A stretch of DNA of 64,000 nucleotides from Tricholomella constricta (Eukaryota > Basidiomycota > Agaricomycetes > Agaricales > Lyophyllaceae). Position numbers and translations under genes: made by a program. The stretch spans positions 857,728-921,727 of the forward strand of contig JAACJP010000014.1 in assembly GCA_013368375.1 (NCBI GenBank), written 5' to 3'. Below, piece by piece: positions 45,501 through 57,600 of the stretch. Position 1 is the first letter of the stretch, and the number at the start of each line of letters is the position of its first letter. Under the pieces are notes generated by a model. It saw nothing but the letters and a program-made list of their open reading frames with translations. It had not been told where the DNA came from and did no database searches.

Positions 45501-47850
45501 ACCTTGACAATTGTGTGAGAGCTGGACGAGCAGGAGGTAACTTAGTAAGTATGGGCCGGCGATCATTCCACCTGCTTAGTCATCGAAATCTTGGCGCCAT
45601 CTTTGTTTGTGCGGCACCCTCAGTGAGGGTGCCGTTTCAATCTTTGAACTTAGCAGAAGCCTGGCATCGGTCAACGCGTCCTGTGTGTATATCCGGCGCA
45701 TTTTATCATTGCATACGTCTGCTGACTTCTGTCTATTCATTTGTACAGACACGAAATCTTCCAACTGCCAACTCCACCACCTTCTACCTCGCAACGACTT
45801 CAACCACCCCTCCTTGCACTATGCTTCATCACCTCCAACATCATCGCCGCCCTCTTCGCCTGCAAGCAGCTCCGCCGCCACGCCCAAGACTGGCGGGGTA
45901 TCACCGCCTTCTCCCGCTTCCCTCCATCCCCACCCGAAGTCCATCAACCCTCCCCACTGCACCCTCCCCTATCTCACGCGTCTGGCCGTCCACACCACCA
46001 CCACCCTCATCACATCGGCCGCCCATATCACACCCCACCCTAGCACCATCGCCCCCAGCGTCGCCTACATCGGCGACCCGCTCATGGCCCACAGCCACCT
46101 TGCACTCCCCAAAGCCCTCATCCACCCTAGACTTCGCACTCGACGCCTGCATCGCAGGCGACCATGTCCGCTTCGTCAGGACTCCTCAAACCCCTCCTCC
46201 GCCCTGTCTTGTGCCCTCCCTTGCCTTCGGACCCGCCCCCGTTAGTTGACCACCCCTTCACCGGCGATGCAAACATCGAAGAGGACTTACCAAACCAGAA
46301 ACCGTCTCCCGAGCCCAAGGACGACCGCCGTAGTATACGAAGTGATGGCGATGGACAGAGAGGGAGAGGGATTTGGCCTGCTGGTGGTAGTGCATCGCCA
46401 GAGGGGTTTAGGACGTCGTGGGAGAGGGTGGGGAGGCTGGTGGGGGCAGGGATGGGGGTGGGGAAGATGAGGATGGATCTACCGCGAGGCGGAGGCACTC
46501 AAGGAGGCTGTTTGTGCCGTGGGGGGGCGCAGTCGCTCCTGCACCGGAACTCAAACCAGAACCCGCAAGCGAGCAAGGTGTGTTTCTGTGTTTCTCTCGT
46601 CGTGCTCTCTCCCTTCTCTCGCTAACGCTGCTTGTTACCTTTAGCGCCTCCACCATCACCACCACCACTAACCAAGGTCGAGGTCGCCATCCTCGATGGT
46701 CACGACGACAACGTCGACTTCAGCAACAGCAGCAGGCGTTCCACCGCAGCCACACCCAGACCGACACAACTACGACACCGACGCTACAGCCCACGCGTGC
46801 AGACGGTGCACCACCAACACCACTTCCCCAGCCGCTGCTTCCACAACTTCTCAATTACTTGCCCAAACACTACCGCCCCCGCCCCCGCCCCTACCGCCGC
46901 CGCCAACAGCCTCGCCCTCTGCGTCTTCCGCGCGCCCCTCCCTCGTCTCGCTGGTCCTGCTGCAGGTGCCCGTGCCCGTGCCAATGGCGTCGTCTTCGTC
47001 ACCAAAGAGGGAGGGGGCGAGGGAGTGGGAGGAGGAAAAGGCGCCAAGTTTGCTTGCCTCCGCTTCCGCTTCCGCTTCTGCTGCTGGGAGTGAGAGGCCC
47101 CGGGCACTTTCTGCGCTGTCCACCACAACCGCACCTGTACCTGCGCCTGCACCTCCACTTGGAGTGGCCGGACCGCCCCAATCACCATCACCATCACCTC
47201 TCGCCCATCCGAGTACAGGTACGCATGCCCACCCCTCCGCCGTAGCCGTAGCCGAAGGTGGAGATGTCCCTGTAGGACTATATGTTGCAGAAGAGGCGGA
47301 AGGAGGAGGAGGACCAGGACAGGACCGCTTCGGGTTATCGTGCAACACATCACCTGGGACACGCATACATCGAGAAGCTCGCCAGGTCCTGGCCCGCCAC
47401 CGAAAGCCTCGAGCTCAATACCGAACCCGCTGTCCCCCTCAGCTCCTTTGCACAGCACTGCCCTTACTCCGCGCTTAGCCTTTTCCTCGACGCCTCCTCC
47501 GCCACCACTGCCGACCTCAAACCTGGACTTGAACTCAAGCTTGACCTCGGCGTGCCAACCCTGCAGTTTGAGGCCCTACGCCGCCTCGTGATGGGCGCAT
47601 CGCTCCTGGATGATGCGTCCACAGGCGCAGCCGCGCTCTTCCTGAGCCGTCTGTGCCCCCTTGCAATTCATATACAAGCTCGACAGCGGGATCATACGGG
47701 ACGAGAGTTTAAGGGCGCGCACGAGGGCGGGAGGCGCGTACGTCTTCGGTCTCGGCTTGTTTCTGTAGAAGAATCAAAAATGAAGGGGTCTTCATTGAAT
47801 CTGAATAGTAACGACAAAGTTGTCACTAATCAGCGTGTAAAATGAGCCAG
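45500..47850 (+). other. GC-rich block of unidentified coding debris
   Basis: Several overlapping open frames are rich in Pro, Ser and Thr and none is convincingly continuous. The best is an ATG frame at 47282-47845 (187 codons; SLELNTEPAVPLSSFAQHCP, VPTLQFEALRRLVMGASLLD), which looks protein-like in its first two thirds and then loses coding character. I read the block as one or two frameshifted former genes on the + strand, family unknown. The palindrome at 45613-45633 sits at its start. Confidence 0.35.
45613..45633. repeat. Dispersed palindrome, copy 2 (perfect arms)
   Basis: GGCACCCTCA-G-TGAGGGTGCC: 10-bp perfect arms, inverted relative to the other copies. Confidence 0.85.
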
Positions 47851-48169
47851 GCCATACCTCGCGCCGTCGTACTCAAAGTCGTCGCCTCCACCCCCTCCAC
47901 AGCCATCGTCAGACATGTTGAATGGGTGCTGTCAGAGTGTTTTCGAGTGAAAGAAGGCCGAGGACCTCTTTGTTTGACTCGGCGACTATCAAGGACCTTC
48001 CAACCCATATAACATTCCATTATCACGACTTTCTCACATATCTTTCTCCATCTCGACAGTGCACACAATGGTTGGGGCGCTGCAACGTAACTTGATCACT
48101 TGATCAATTGATGAATACCACACACTTTGAAGCGTGCACGGCGTCACGGAAAACATTTGCAGGTGTTGA

Positions 48170-48770
48170 AGCTTGAACGGTTACCGCTGCCCTTGCCTTT
48201 CCTACTCCCATTCTCATCTCATGGCCGCCTTCTATCTATCACTCTCTTCGTACTCTAGCAAATACGTATTGACACTGACACCGCAGGACCACGACGCGCT
48301 GCTCGATTTGAACGCGGTCGTCACCATTCCCAGAGCCGAGGCGAAGAAGGAAGTGTTCCGTGCCGTCTTCGAATACGACCACCTCCGCCCGGACACCCCC
48401 CTCTACAATGCCGAGATTGTTGTCTAACCCTCCCGCGACGACCCTTCTGTCATCCCCATCCACAATGGCCACCTCGAGCGCAAGAATTGCTTCACCTGCA
48501 CCTACTGCGAATCCTATTCTGTCTTCACCCCCGATGGCTTCCTCCAGGAGCGCAGCGGGCCCGTCGCCGCTGCCGTGCGCCCATCCGGTACGTCAGCGAA
48601 TCCGCGGAGGAGAAGGAGGAGAAGGGAAGCAGCATCGAAGAGGAAGAGGAGGAAGAAGATGGGGGAGAGGACATGTACGCGGAAGCTGGTAGGACATGCA
48701 TCTGCCCAAGTACACGCATACCGAGAAGAGCGAGGCTGGGCCCAAGGACTATGGGTGAGCACTTGACATT
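48170..48770 (+). pseudogene. Unidentified coding relic with in-frame stop
   Basis: One frame reads SSKYVLTLTPQDHDALLDLN, then RAEAKKEVFRAVFEYDHLRP, then a stop at 48425, then in the same frame DDPSVIPIHNGHLERKNCFT and CTYCESYSVFTPDGFLQE. Codon texture looks genuine on both sides of the stop. Family not recognised. Confidence 0.4.
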
Positions 48771-48956
48771 GCATTTTGTTGCATGGTAAGCCCATCGCTC
48801 TCATGACCAGATCGGAAAAAAAAACATGTTGCGCTGCCACCTGCTGCCACCCATGAAGCACTCCACCCGAAATGGCGAACCCAGTGCCATACTAACCGGT
48901 GCGCGCATGTTCCATCATCCCCTTCCTTTCCATTTCGCACCACTGACTGACGCAGG

Positions 48957-48975
48957 GCGCCCTCACTGAGGGTGC
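48957..48975. repeat. Dispersed 19-bp palindrome, copy 3
   Basis: GCGCCCTCACTGAGGGTGC, identical to copy 1. It lies between two near-identical segments of about 100 bp (48829-48905 and 49003-49085), a local direct duplication that includes CACTCCACCCGAA. Confidence 0.85.
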
Positions 48976-49468
48976 CGTGCACCTTGAACCTTGCACCTGC
49001 CGCCTGCTGCCACCCATGAAGCACTCCACCCGAATGGCGAACCCAGTGCCACATTAACCGGTACGCGCATATTCCATCACCCCCTCCCTTTCCATTTCGC
49101 GCACACTGACTGACGCATGCCGCGCACCTTGGATCTCAAGGTTAGACATCCATTCACGTATATACTGTATAAGTTACACAGTGTAATAATTACCACTATC
49201 GTGCATTTCCTGCCCCTTGTCTCCGTCGCGTGCGAGTTATGTGCCAAGTTTTCTGCCTGTCATTCTGAGTGAGATATCCCTGATGCTCGTGAATCACCTG
49301 CTGAGTGGCGGCGTCCTTGCAAGGTGCATCAACGATGAGTTGCAAACAAAAAACATAGTCGTCCTACACACCTTGCGTTCCCGATCCCTGTGTCTCTGTT
49401 CCATTGAAGTTTAACTCTACAATTCGCCATCCGACAATCGCTATGATTCAAGGACGTTGTAGCCGCGT

Positions 49469-50010
49469 TCAAAAATCGAACAGACAGGACCGAGGAACAT
49501 TGCGACGTGGACGATCTGTTGCGAATGTACCGATCAAGGCCCAGTAAATAGCCAGATAAGGTGCAGGGCAACGGGTATGAGAGAGAACGCACATTCCAGA
49601 AGCGACAATCGTCTCCTCGTTGTTGTCGTACAGGCCAACGTAGTTTGTATGCTTCCTGAGATCGTCATAATTGATAGGCGCGTTGACACCGCCAAGGAGG
49701 ATCTGAATTTCTTGCTGATTGAAAATTCTAACGAGGAAAAACGAGTGAGTCAATGCCAGTCGCATCGCACGCCGAGCAAGTAAATCGTACCTTACCCACT
49801 TGAGTCGATCATATCCGACAAGCCCTCGAAGAACGCTTTGCGGTGAAGCTTAATCTGCTTCCGTCAGGCGGTAACGCGACAGAACTGTATGTACTGCAAC
49901 CGATTCTCTTTATTCGCGAGCCACAGCCCACGGTCGGTGTCGAAGGCTTCCTCACATAGCAACGTTACCTTGAAGATGCTGTCGCCGACGACACCCCCTC
50001 TGCGAAGGGT
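49469..50010 (-). pseudogene. Relic of HECT E3 ubiquitin ligase (Hul5/UBE3C type)
   Basis: Reading from 50010: GGVVGDSIFKVTLLCEEAFD, TDRGLWLANKENRLQY, a stop (TGA near 49864), then KQIKLHRKAFFEGLSDMIDS, and in the next piece IFNQQEIQILLGGVNAPINY, DDLRKHTNYVGLYDNNE. These are consecutive segments of the HECT catalytic domain. The stop, a truncated middle segment and loss of the region with the catalytic Cys leave it non-functional. The intact homologue is a proteasome-associated ligase. Confidence 0.83.
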
Positions 50011-53000
50011 ACGAAACGAGAATTGGCATTTTATCGACGAAACGGACTGGGCAAAGGAAGGACAGCGAGAAGACCCTAGAAATGGAGATACTGGAAATGA
50101 GAAGCAAGAGAAAAGAAAGCAAAAAGGGGGCTCACTTTTCGCGCTGAACTGCTCAATCTGCGTCCTCATGTCTGCCTCTTCGAGCCTACCATGTTTCACG
50201 CATCATGATCGCGCTTTTTTCCTCCATGAGTTTCACATAAGGACACAGTCAGTATTACGTCCATCATACCTTAGATGACTTACCTCCTATGTAGTGTAGT
50301 CCTGAGGAGAACACACATTTCCATCCCTTATCTTCCCGCCGCGTGCGTCGTAAGCTGGTGCGCGAGACTGTGGGTGGAAGATGTCACACGTCGGGCCAAC
50401 CTAACATAGGGCTGTACAATGCACCTTTAAGCTCTGTATCGTGCGCATCCCAAGTACGGAAGCGCCTTTAGTCTGTCGAGAGGAAAGATAGCATTGTGGT
50501 ACTCACCTTGTGTACAATTTGAGGCGTTGGATAGGAGCAAGGGCGACATTGAAGTGAGTTGAATCCAAGTTCATACATATGAGTCCGCAATTCCAAGGGT
50601 AATATTCAAAGGGTTTCGGCGTCTGATTCGACAATTAATGTGTCCGAGGGCTCGAATGGCATGACCAGATGGCAAAGACTTACTTTGAAATTCTGATTAC
50701 AGATATCGCATCCGTTAATGAGTGTGCTATGCGTGTTCTGACCTCGAAGATCCGAACACATTCTCATTGGCTCGGTAATGTGTTGTATTCTATTGACATA
50801 CTGCTTGAACTTGTAGTACAAGTTGTAGTGCTGCCCATCCGCTGCCTGCCGCTATCACACGCCAGCGTTCAATACTGATCCGAATGCTATCAGCGTATCT
50901 CGCGACGCCTTTCTGCCTGCTCGTGTATCAGATGCCTCATGAGATGTCACTCCCGCAATTTTCTGCCTCTATTCTCTGCTCAGAGAATCTTAGGATGTAT
51001 CCCCAGAGTGGAGCGGGTACGTGTCTGGTCTATTTACGGGGTCAGCTCAAGTATTTCGTTCCTTACGGTACAGTATAGCGCACGTTCTTCCTCCACTCCA
51101 ACTCTGTTTATCCTCCGAGAGGAGTGGGCGCCACGTCGGGTTCGGATTCGATGCGCTCATTATCGGCGCCGTCTCAACGCCGAGTCCTAACGATTACGGG
51201 GGTGGTCTTCTGCGTTTTATCACGCTCCGGGGCTTGGTCGTACTGGGCGGATCGATGATGTGCACGCAGGCTTTTGCAGGCGCTGCGGGTTCGAATGGTG
51301 CGCATAAGGATAGATGGATGGATATGCGCATAGGGATAGAGACGCGGGCTTGGGGTGGTGGTGGTAGGATGGACAGATGAAGTGAAGGTGTGAGCACGGA
51401 TACGGGGAGCGGCAGGTGTGCGATAATGCAGAGGTGGACGCGTCGACGGATCCAGAGGAGGCTCGAACTGGATATTCGAGGGGCAGGGGAAGGAAGAGAA
51501 TGCACGCCGGATTGAGAGGAGGTGGAGCGGCAGGATCGAAGATGGAGGATGCAATTTTTTACACAATCGGCGCCCGTGCGCAGCCTGGCCGACGCCTTTG
51601 ATGCCCTCGTCCAGCATGCGCGGTGAACAGCCTGCTCTCTTTTCCCGGCGCGCTTCTGGTACGCCCACCACCCTGATTTTATGTCAATGCAATCGCACCC
51701 TGAATCCCAGTAATACCCGCCCGCGACGGCCTCTAAACGTAACCGACATCCTTTCAAGTCTAGACGGAATCCTCTTATGCGGTGTGTAGCTCGTCATCGC
51801 TTTCTCCTCAGTAACATATTTCAGACGGGATGCAGGGGGACACTGCAAAGAGCACGCGAAAGGAAAACGTCCTGTCGGTATCATGCTCGACGACACCTGG
51901 TTTCTGAAGTCCACATCTACCTTTCCCCTCGTTCCATCTTTCGCCCGCTGATCCGTCTCATGCCGCATATCCAACATGTCCATCACTACCACCTCCAAAT
52001 CCACATCCACATCCAAAGTCAAAGGCTGCCACAGACATGCTCACGGGAGCGCCCCTTGTGTGCGCCCTCCACTCGCTCGCGCTGCACTATGACGCTTTGG
52101 TCCGCCAAGGGCATCGAATTCTGTGCGGGGGCGTCACAGATGAACACCGACACGCAGAGACACTGGAGAGTATTTTCTGGAACGACTTGTGAGTGTGATC
52201 TCATCGCTTTATTTGAGCGCGTAGCCTGACGCAATTCAAAGATATGAGTATCACGGGCAAGGGTCGATAGGAATTAATGGTGCTCAAGCGGCCAAATAAA
52301 AGGGCGGTCTGGGGAGGAAGGGTGAGAGGAGAGTTCGAATGTTGTCAGGGTCGAGTCAGACGCCCCCAAGGTGCTGGACACCAGTTTCACGCTTGTCGAC
52401 AACCACACAGAGATGACCAGGATAGTCGGAAGACGTTCAAATTAGGTCCTACAACTTACCAGAATGAAGATGAAGACGCTGTCAATCTGACCAACGTGCC
52501 TCTACCTGACGGCGGGAACGGCGACCTTCTGAATGATCACGCTACTTGAACATGACGGCCTGGACGGGGCGGCTCGGTTACATCTTGTCGATGACGCGGA
52601 CGATCTCGCTGTGATCCATGGGTCCCTCTTCCCTCTTCCCGACGATGACGACGATGACGACCTCCTGAATCCAGAGCTGATCCTGCTGCCAGACGATCAC
52701 GGCCAGCACTGTTGGGAGGAGGCCCTCCTAGGAACAACAGCAATTAGTTCGACACTGAGCTCCCAGTTCCTGTCATGCCAATGAAGGAGCAGCCGACGAT
52801 GACAATCCTTGAGATAGCAGAAAAGGTGAAGACTCCGGAAGAGCAGGCTAAGAGGGCCGAGATAGCGTTGGGTAAGAAGCCCATGACCCCAGTACGTCCC
52901 CATTTCTTCTCTGACCTTCTCAGTCCAAAGCTGACAATGTCCGACTCCTTCTGCAGCTCAATCTAGAAGCTAGCCCCTTCAAAATTAAATCAGCCGTCAG

Positions 53001-53255
53001 TGTGGAGCCGACGTAACGGAAACTGACAGGGGCGGCGCATCAACTGCGTGATCAGCGCCGTGGGCCACGCCCCATTGCCCTCGAGTACGTACGTCCTCCT
53101 TGCGCTCAGTTCACTTCCTGATCCTAGAATCGATGCCCAACTGGATCCTTCAGTTCGTCCGGTCATTTAAATCCCATACTCCCCTGTTCTCACATTATGC
53201 ATGCCCTTTATAACAGGAATCGAGAACCGTACCCTCCCTTTGAGCCTCATGTTGG
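50011..53255. other. Gene-graveyard interval
   Basis: Isolated coding-like fragments without family: minus strand near 50640-50820 (LCHLVMPFEPSDTLIVESDA); plus strand 52040-52188 (MLTGAPLVCALHSLALHYDA, VRQGHRILCGGVTDEHRHAE); plus strand 52782-52900 (TILEIAEKVKTPEEQAKRAE), which may be an N-terminal piece of the SYLF relic. No intact gene, RNA gene or tandem repeat is supported. Confidence 0.35.
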
Positions 53256-53820
53256 GGTTTAGGCGCAGACGTAACCGATTTCAACATCGTACTCAACAAC
53301 GAGGACACCGTCAAGGCCTTCTCGCTGGGCGGCAACGTGACTATTGATGGAAATATCAGAGCGGCTGCGGGTCCGATTGGCACTGGTGGAAGCGTGCAAG
53401 CGTCATTGGCGCATCCAACGCCTATATTTTCGTACTCTAAATCCAAAGGTGCGTCGTTGCTCCACTCCGCGGTCTTGAACCACGTCTGACGTCCTGTCTA
53501 TGATAGGCCTGTTTTCTAGAAGGTCGCTGCAAGGCACTGTCTTCATCAAGCGCAAAGACGCCAACCGTGACTTCTATGGCTCGCCCGTCCCAGCTCGGGA
53601 TATCATCGATGGCTGTTGTTCCCCCCTCAAGTTACATCACGATTGTACGAGATCAGTGATCTCGATGAAACAGGCCTTCCTGAAGAAGCATACGTGCCGA
53701 CCGCTGACGGCAATTACAACATATTGTTTACAGCGCAAATACGAATGCATGTCTCTAAGTATTGCTCATTCAAAATGAGAGCACACGCAGCCAAAAGAGT
53801 CATCTTTCAGCGGTTGAGAT
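53256..53820 (+). pseudogene. SYLF-domain (Ysc84/DUF500-like) gene fragment
   Basis: GADVTDFNIVLNNEDTVKAF, SLGGNVTIDGNIRAAAGPIG and PIFSYSKSKG, then an intron (about 53451-53505), then LFSRRSLQGTVFIKRKDANR and DFYGSPVPARDI match the SYLF lipid-binding domain in order. After about 53615 the frame shifts by one base (RLYEISDLDETGLPEEAY). The N-terminal half of the domain is missing or scrambled upstream. Family members bind phosphoinositides and actin-patch proteins. Likely a relic. Confidence 0.72.
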
Positions 53821-53822
53821 AA

Positions 53823-54234
53823 GGGTTGCATCACGTTGAATGAAGCACCCCGTCGAAATTTAGTGTGCGCACAGTGCGCGGCGCTCAGTGAGAGAGAGCA
53901 GCAGCGGGGGCGATGTCAGACGCGACGGCTGCGTGGTAAGAGATCGAATGGTGTCAGTCAATCAATTGCGAGGGCGAAACCATGTCACTTACCTTGAGCA
54001 CTCGAGGGTAAGATTGAGCAGAGAATAACGGTGGACGAGAGAACAATCTTAGTCTTTATTTGAAGATATCAGACTAGTATAGAATCTAACCACGATTGCA
54101 CAATTCACAGTTCTTCTGTAAAGACCTTGGAGTATGGAGATGTCTGAGAACATATATACAGTCTAACGAGAGTTGCTTTGCCTTCATTTAGAGAGATGAA
54201 GATCTCGCAGAGATTTGGTTGCAGCGGAGTGGTG
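53823..54234. other. Gene-free stretch
   Basis: Nothing recognised. Confidence 0.35.
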
Positions 54235-54445
54235 AAGCCCCGGCCTGTGCCCAAAGCCCGAAGCCCCAATCCCGTGACCAAAACCCGAAAGCCCGAAAGC
54301 CCAAAGCCTTAAAGCCCCCAAAGTCCCGAGCCCGAAGCCCCATGCTCTAAGCCCCTAGCCCAAAGCCCGAAACCTCAGTCCCGAGCCCGAAGCCCCATGC
54401 TCCAAGCCCCAAGTCCGTACCCGAAGCCCCGAGCCTGTGCACCAA
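54235..54445 (+). repeat. CCCGAAGCCC low-complexity repeat
   Basis: Irregular AAAGCCCGAAGCCCC / GTCCCGAGCCCGAAGCCCCA units immediately left of the satellite. Confidence 0.85.
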
Positions 54446-54533
54446 GTCCATGTTCCGTGGTTGCAATCCCGACGGATGGTCAGTTTGCATGCAAGTATCA
54501 GTGGACATTGGTGTGCGCAAACATGCACTGATC

Positions 54534-54637
54534 GCACCCTCACTGAGCGTTTCGTGTACATCATTCCATCTACTGTTCTCTGCACATTTGGGAACATGTT
54601 CAAATTGCGGGCATGGGTGCACCCTCACTGAGGGTGC
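54534..54637. repeat. Dispersed palindrome, copies 4 and 5
   Basis: GCACCCTCACTGAGGGTGC with perfect 9-bp arms at 54619-54637. A degenerate copy at 54534-54552 has a decayed right arm. A further degenerate form (GCACCCTCACTGCAGGTGC) is inside every satellite monomer, for example 55643-55661. Confidence 0.8.
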
Positions 54638-57600
54638 CATGCATGCATGTCCAAATAAAGTGCAAATGAAACCAAACACCAGTGAGGCAATGTAAAATCT
54701 GACGTGTGGTCTGTTTTTTCAATAGTGATTTGGATAAAAGGCAGTATTCTGGACAAGTAGACGTTTGAGTGATATGTTCCAGCAACGCAATAACCGATGA
54801 GGGACGGGTGAAAGCCATTGAACTCTGCGTACTTGTTTTGTTGTGATCCTGACGGTAAGTACGCTTGCGTGGACGTTGTTGTGCATGCGTGCGCTGATTG
54901 CAACAGTTGGCATTCCTTTGAAGCTCAAGAGAAAAAATGTACGGCTACGTATGCTGTCGGGGATTGTTGATGCTTGGTTGTCACTAATAGACCTTTTGAT
55001 CTGTCTGGCTGATGCTTTCAGGAACATGACCTGCGACTGAACGTGGTGCGTGGGAGGCGACTGACGTACGTGACGGATGGTGTACTTGGCGAGTGGCGTA
55101 CCCAGCAAGTGGCGTACCCGGCGACCGGTTAGAGGTTTGAGTTAGAGCTTCGGGTGCCTCGGTTAGAGATTTGGGTTGGGAACGTTTCTGCTCGTGTCTC
55201 GGTTAAGGTTCGGAAACATGTTCTGCTCTGGAGCGAGATGCAAGTCAAATATCAAACGCACTGCACACAATTAATCCCGACAATGCAAATCCAAAGCCAG
55301 CAAGGCAACGTAAAATCTGACGGGCAATTTGTGTTGACGCTAGTATTCTGAGCAAGTACAATAAATTTACGTACGACTTGTTATGCCAGCGAGGCGACGT
55401 AAAATCTGTTGTGCAACACGGGCAGTTTGCGTAAGCGCTAGTATTCTCAGCAAGTACAATAAATTATGTACGACTAGTGGCATGTTTTTATGAGAGTCTA
55501 GCGACACATTTGAGTGAGCGTTGGCTATACGCAACAACTTCTTTCACTGCAATCGACGTAGCCGATGAGCGACAGGTCAAGGAGGTGTGTACTTCTTTTG
55601 TTGTGATCCTGACGGACGGTTGGTTTTCTTGCGGGCATGGGCGCACCCTCACTGCAGGTGCCGTGCATACATGTCCAAACAAATGCAAATCAAAACAAAT
55701 GCCAGCGAGGCAATGTAAAATTTGATGTGCGGTCTGTTTGTTCGATAGCAAGCCAGTATTCCGAGTGAGTATAACGGATCGGATTAGCTACGTACAACTA
55801 GCAGCACGCTTTGATGAGACGTTTACGTTCCAGCAACGCAATAACCGATGAGGGACGGGTGAAAGCCATTGAACTCTGCGTACTTGTTTTGTTGTGATCC
55901 TGACGGTAAGTACGCTTGCGTGGACGTTGTTGTGCATGCGTGCGCTGATTGCAACAGTTGGCATTCCTTTGAAGCTCAAGAGAAAAAATGTACGGCTACG
56001 TATGCTGTCGGGGATTGTTGATGCTTGGTTGTCACTAATAGACCTTTTGATCTGTCTGGCTGATGCTTTCAGGAACATGACCTGCGACTGAACGTGGTGC
56101 GTGGGAGGCGACTGACGTACGTGACGGATGGTGTACTTGGCGAGTGGCGTACCCAGCAAGTGGCGTACCCAGCGACCGGTTAGAGGTTTGAGTTAGAGCT
56201 TCGGGTGCCTCGGTTAGAGATTTGGGTTGGGAACGTTTCTGCTCGTGTCTCGGTTAAGGTTCGGAAACATGTTCTGCTCTGGAGCGAGATGCAAGTCAAA
56301 TATCAAACGCACTGCACACAATTAATCCCGACAATGCAAATCCAAAGCCAGCAAGGCAACGTAAAATCTGACGGGCAATTTGTGTTGACGCTAGTATTCT
56401 GAGCAAGTACAATAAATTTACGTACGACTTGTTATGCCAGCGAGGCGACGTAAAATCTGTTGTGCAACACGGGCAGTTTGCGTAAGCGCTAGTATTCTCC
56501 GCAAGTACAATAAATTATGTACGACTAGTGGCATGTTTTTATGAGAGTCTAGCGACACATTTGAGTGAGCGTTGGCTATACGCAACAACTTCTTTCACTG
56601 CAATCGACGTAGCCGATGAGCGACAGGTCAAGGAGGTGTGTACTTCTTTTGTTGTGATCCTGACGGACGGTTGGTTTTCTTGCGGGCATGGGCGCACCCT
56701 CACTGCAGGTGCCGTGCATACATGTCCAAACAAATGCAAATCAAAACAAATGCCAGCGAGGCAATGTAAAATTTGATGTGCGGTCTGTTTGTTCGATAGC
56801 AAGCCAGTATTCCGAGTGAGTATAACGGATCGGATTAGCTACGTACAACTAGCAGCACGCTTTGATGAGACGTTTACGTTCCAGCAACGCAATAACCGAT
56901 GAGGGACGGGTGAAAGCCATTGAACTCTGCGTACTTGTTTTGTTGTGATCCTGACGGTAAGTACGCTTGCGTGGACGTTGTTGTGCATGCGTGCGCTGAT
57001 TGCAACAGTTGGCATTCCTTTGAAGCTCAAGAGAAAAAATGTACGGCTACGTATGCTGTCGGGGATTGTTGATGCTTGGTTGTCACTAATAGACCTTTTG
57101 ATCTGTCTGGCTGATGCTTTCAGGAACATGACCTGCGACTGAACGTGGTGCGTGGGAGGCGACTGACGTACGTGACGGATGGTGTACTTGGCGAGTGGCG
57201 TACCCAGCAAGTGGCGTACCCAGCGACCGGTTAGAGGTTTGAGTTAGAGCTTCGGGTGCCTCGGTTAGAGATTTGGGTTGGGAACGTTTCTGCTCGTGTC
57301 TCGGTTAAGGTTCGGAAACATGTTCTGCTCTGGAGCGAGATGCAAGTCAAATATCAAACGCACTGCACACAATTAATCCCGACAATGCAAATCCAAAGCC
57401 AGCAAGGCAACGTAAAATCTGACGGGCAATTTGTGTTGACGCTAGTATTCTGAGCAAGTACAATAAATTTACGTACGACTTGTTATGCCAGCGAGGCGAC
57501 GTAAAATCTGTTGTGCAACACGGGCAGTTTGCGTAAGCGCTAGTATTCTCAGCAAGTACAATAAATTATGTACGACTAGTGGCATGTTTTTATGAGAGTC

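Noticed and set aside
51270..51310. GGGTTCGAATGG resembling a tRNA B box
   Set aside because: No matching A box, acceptor stem or anticodon arm could be drawn around it.
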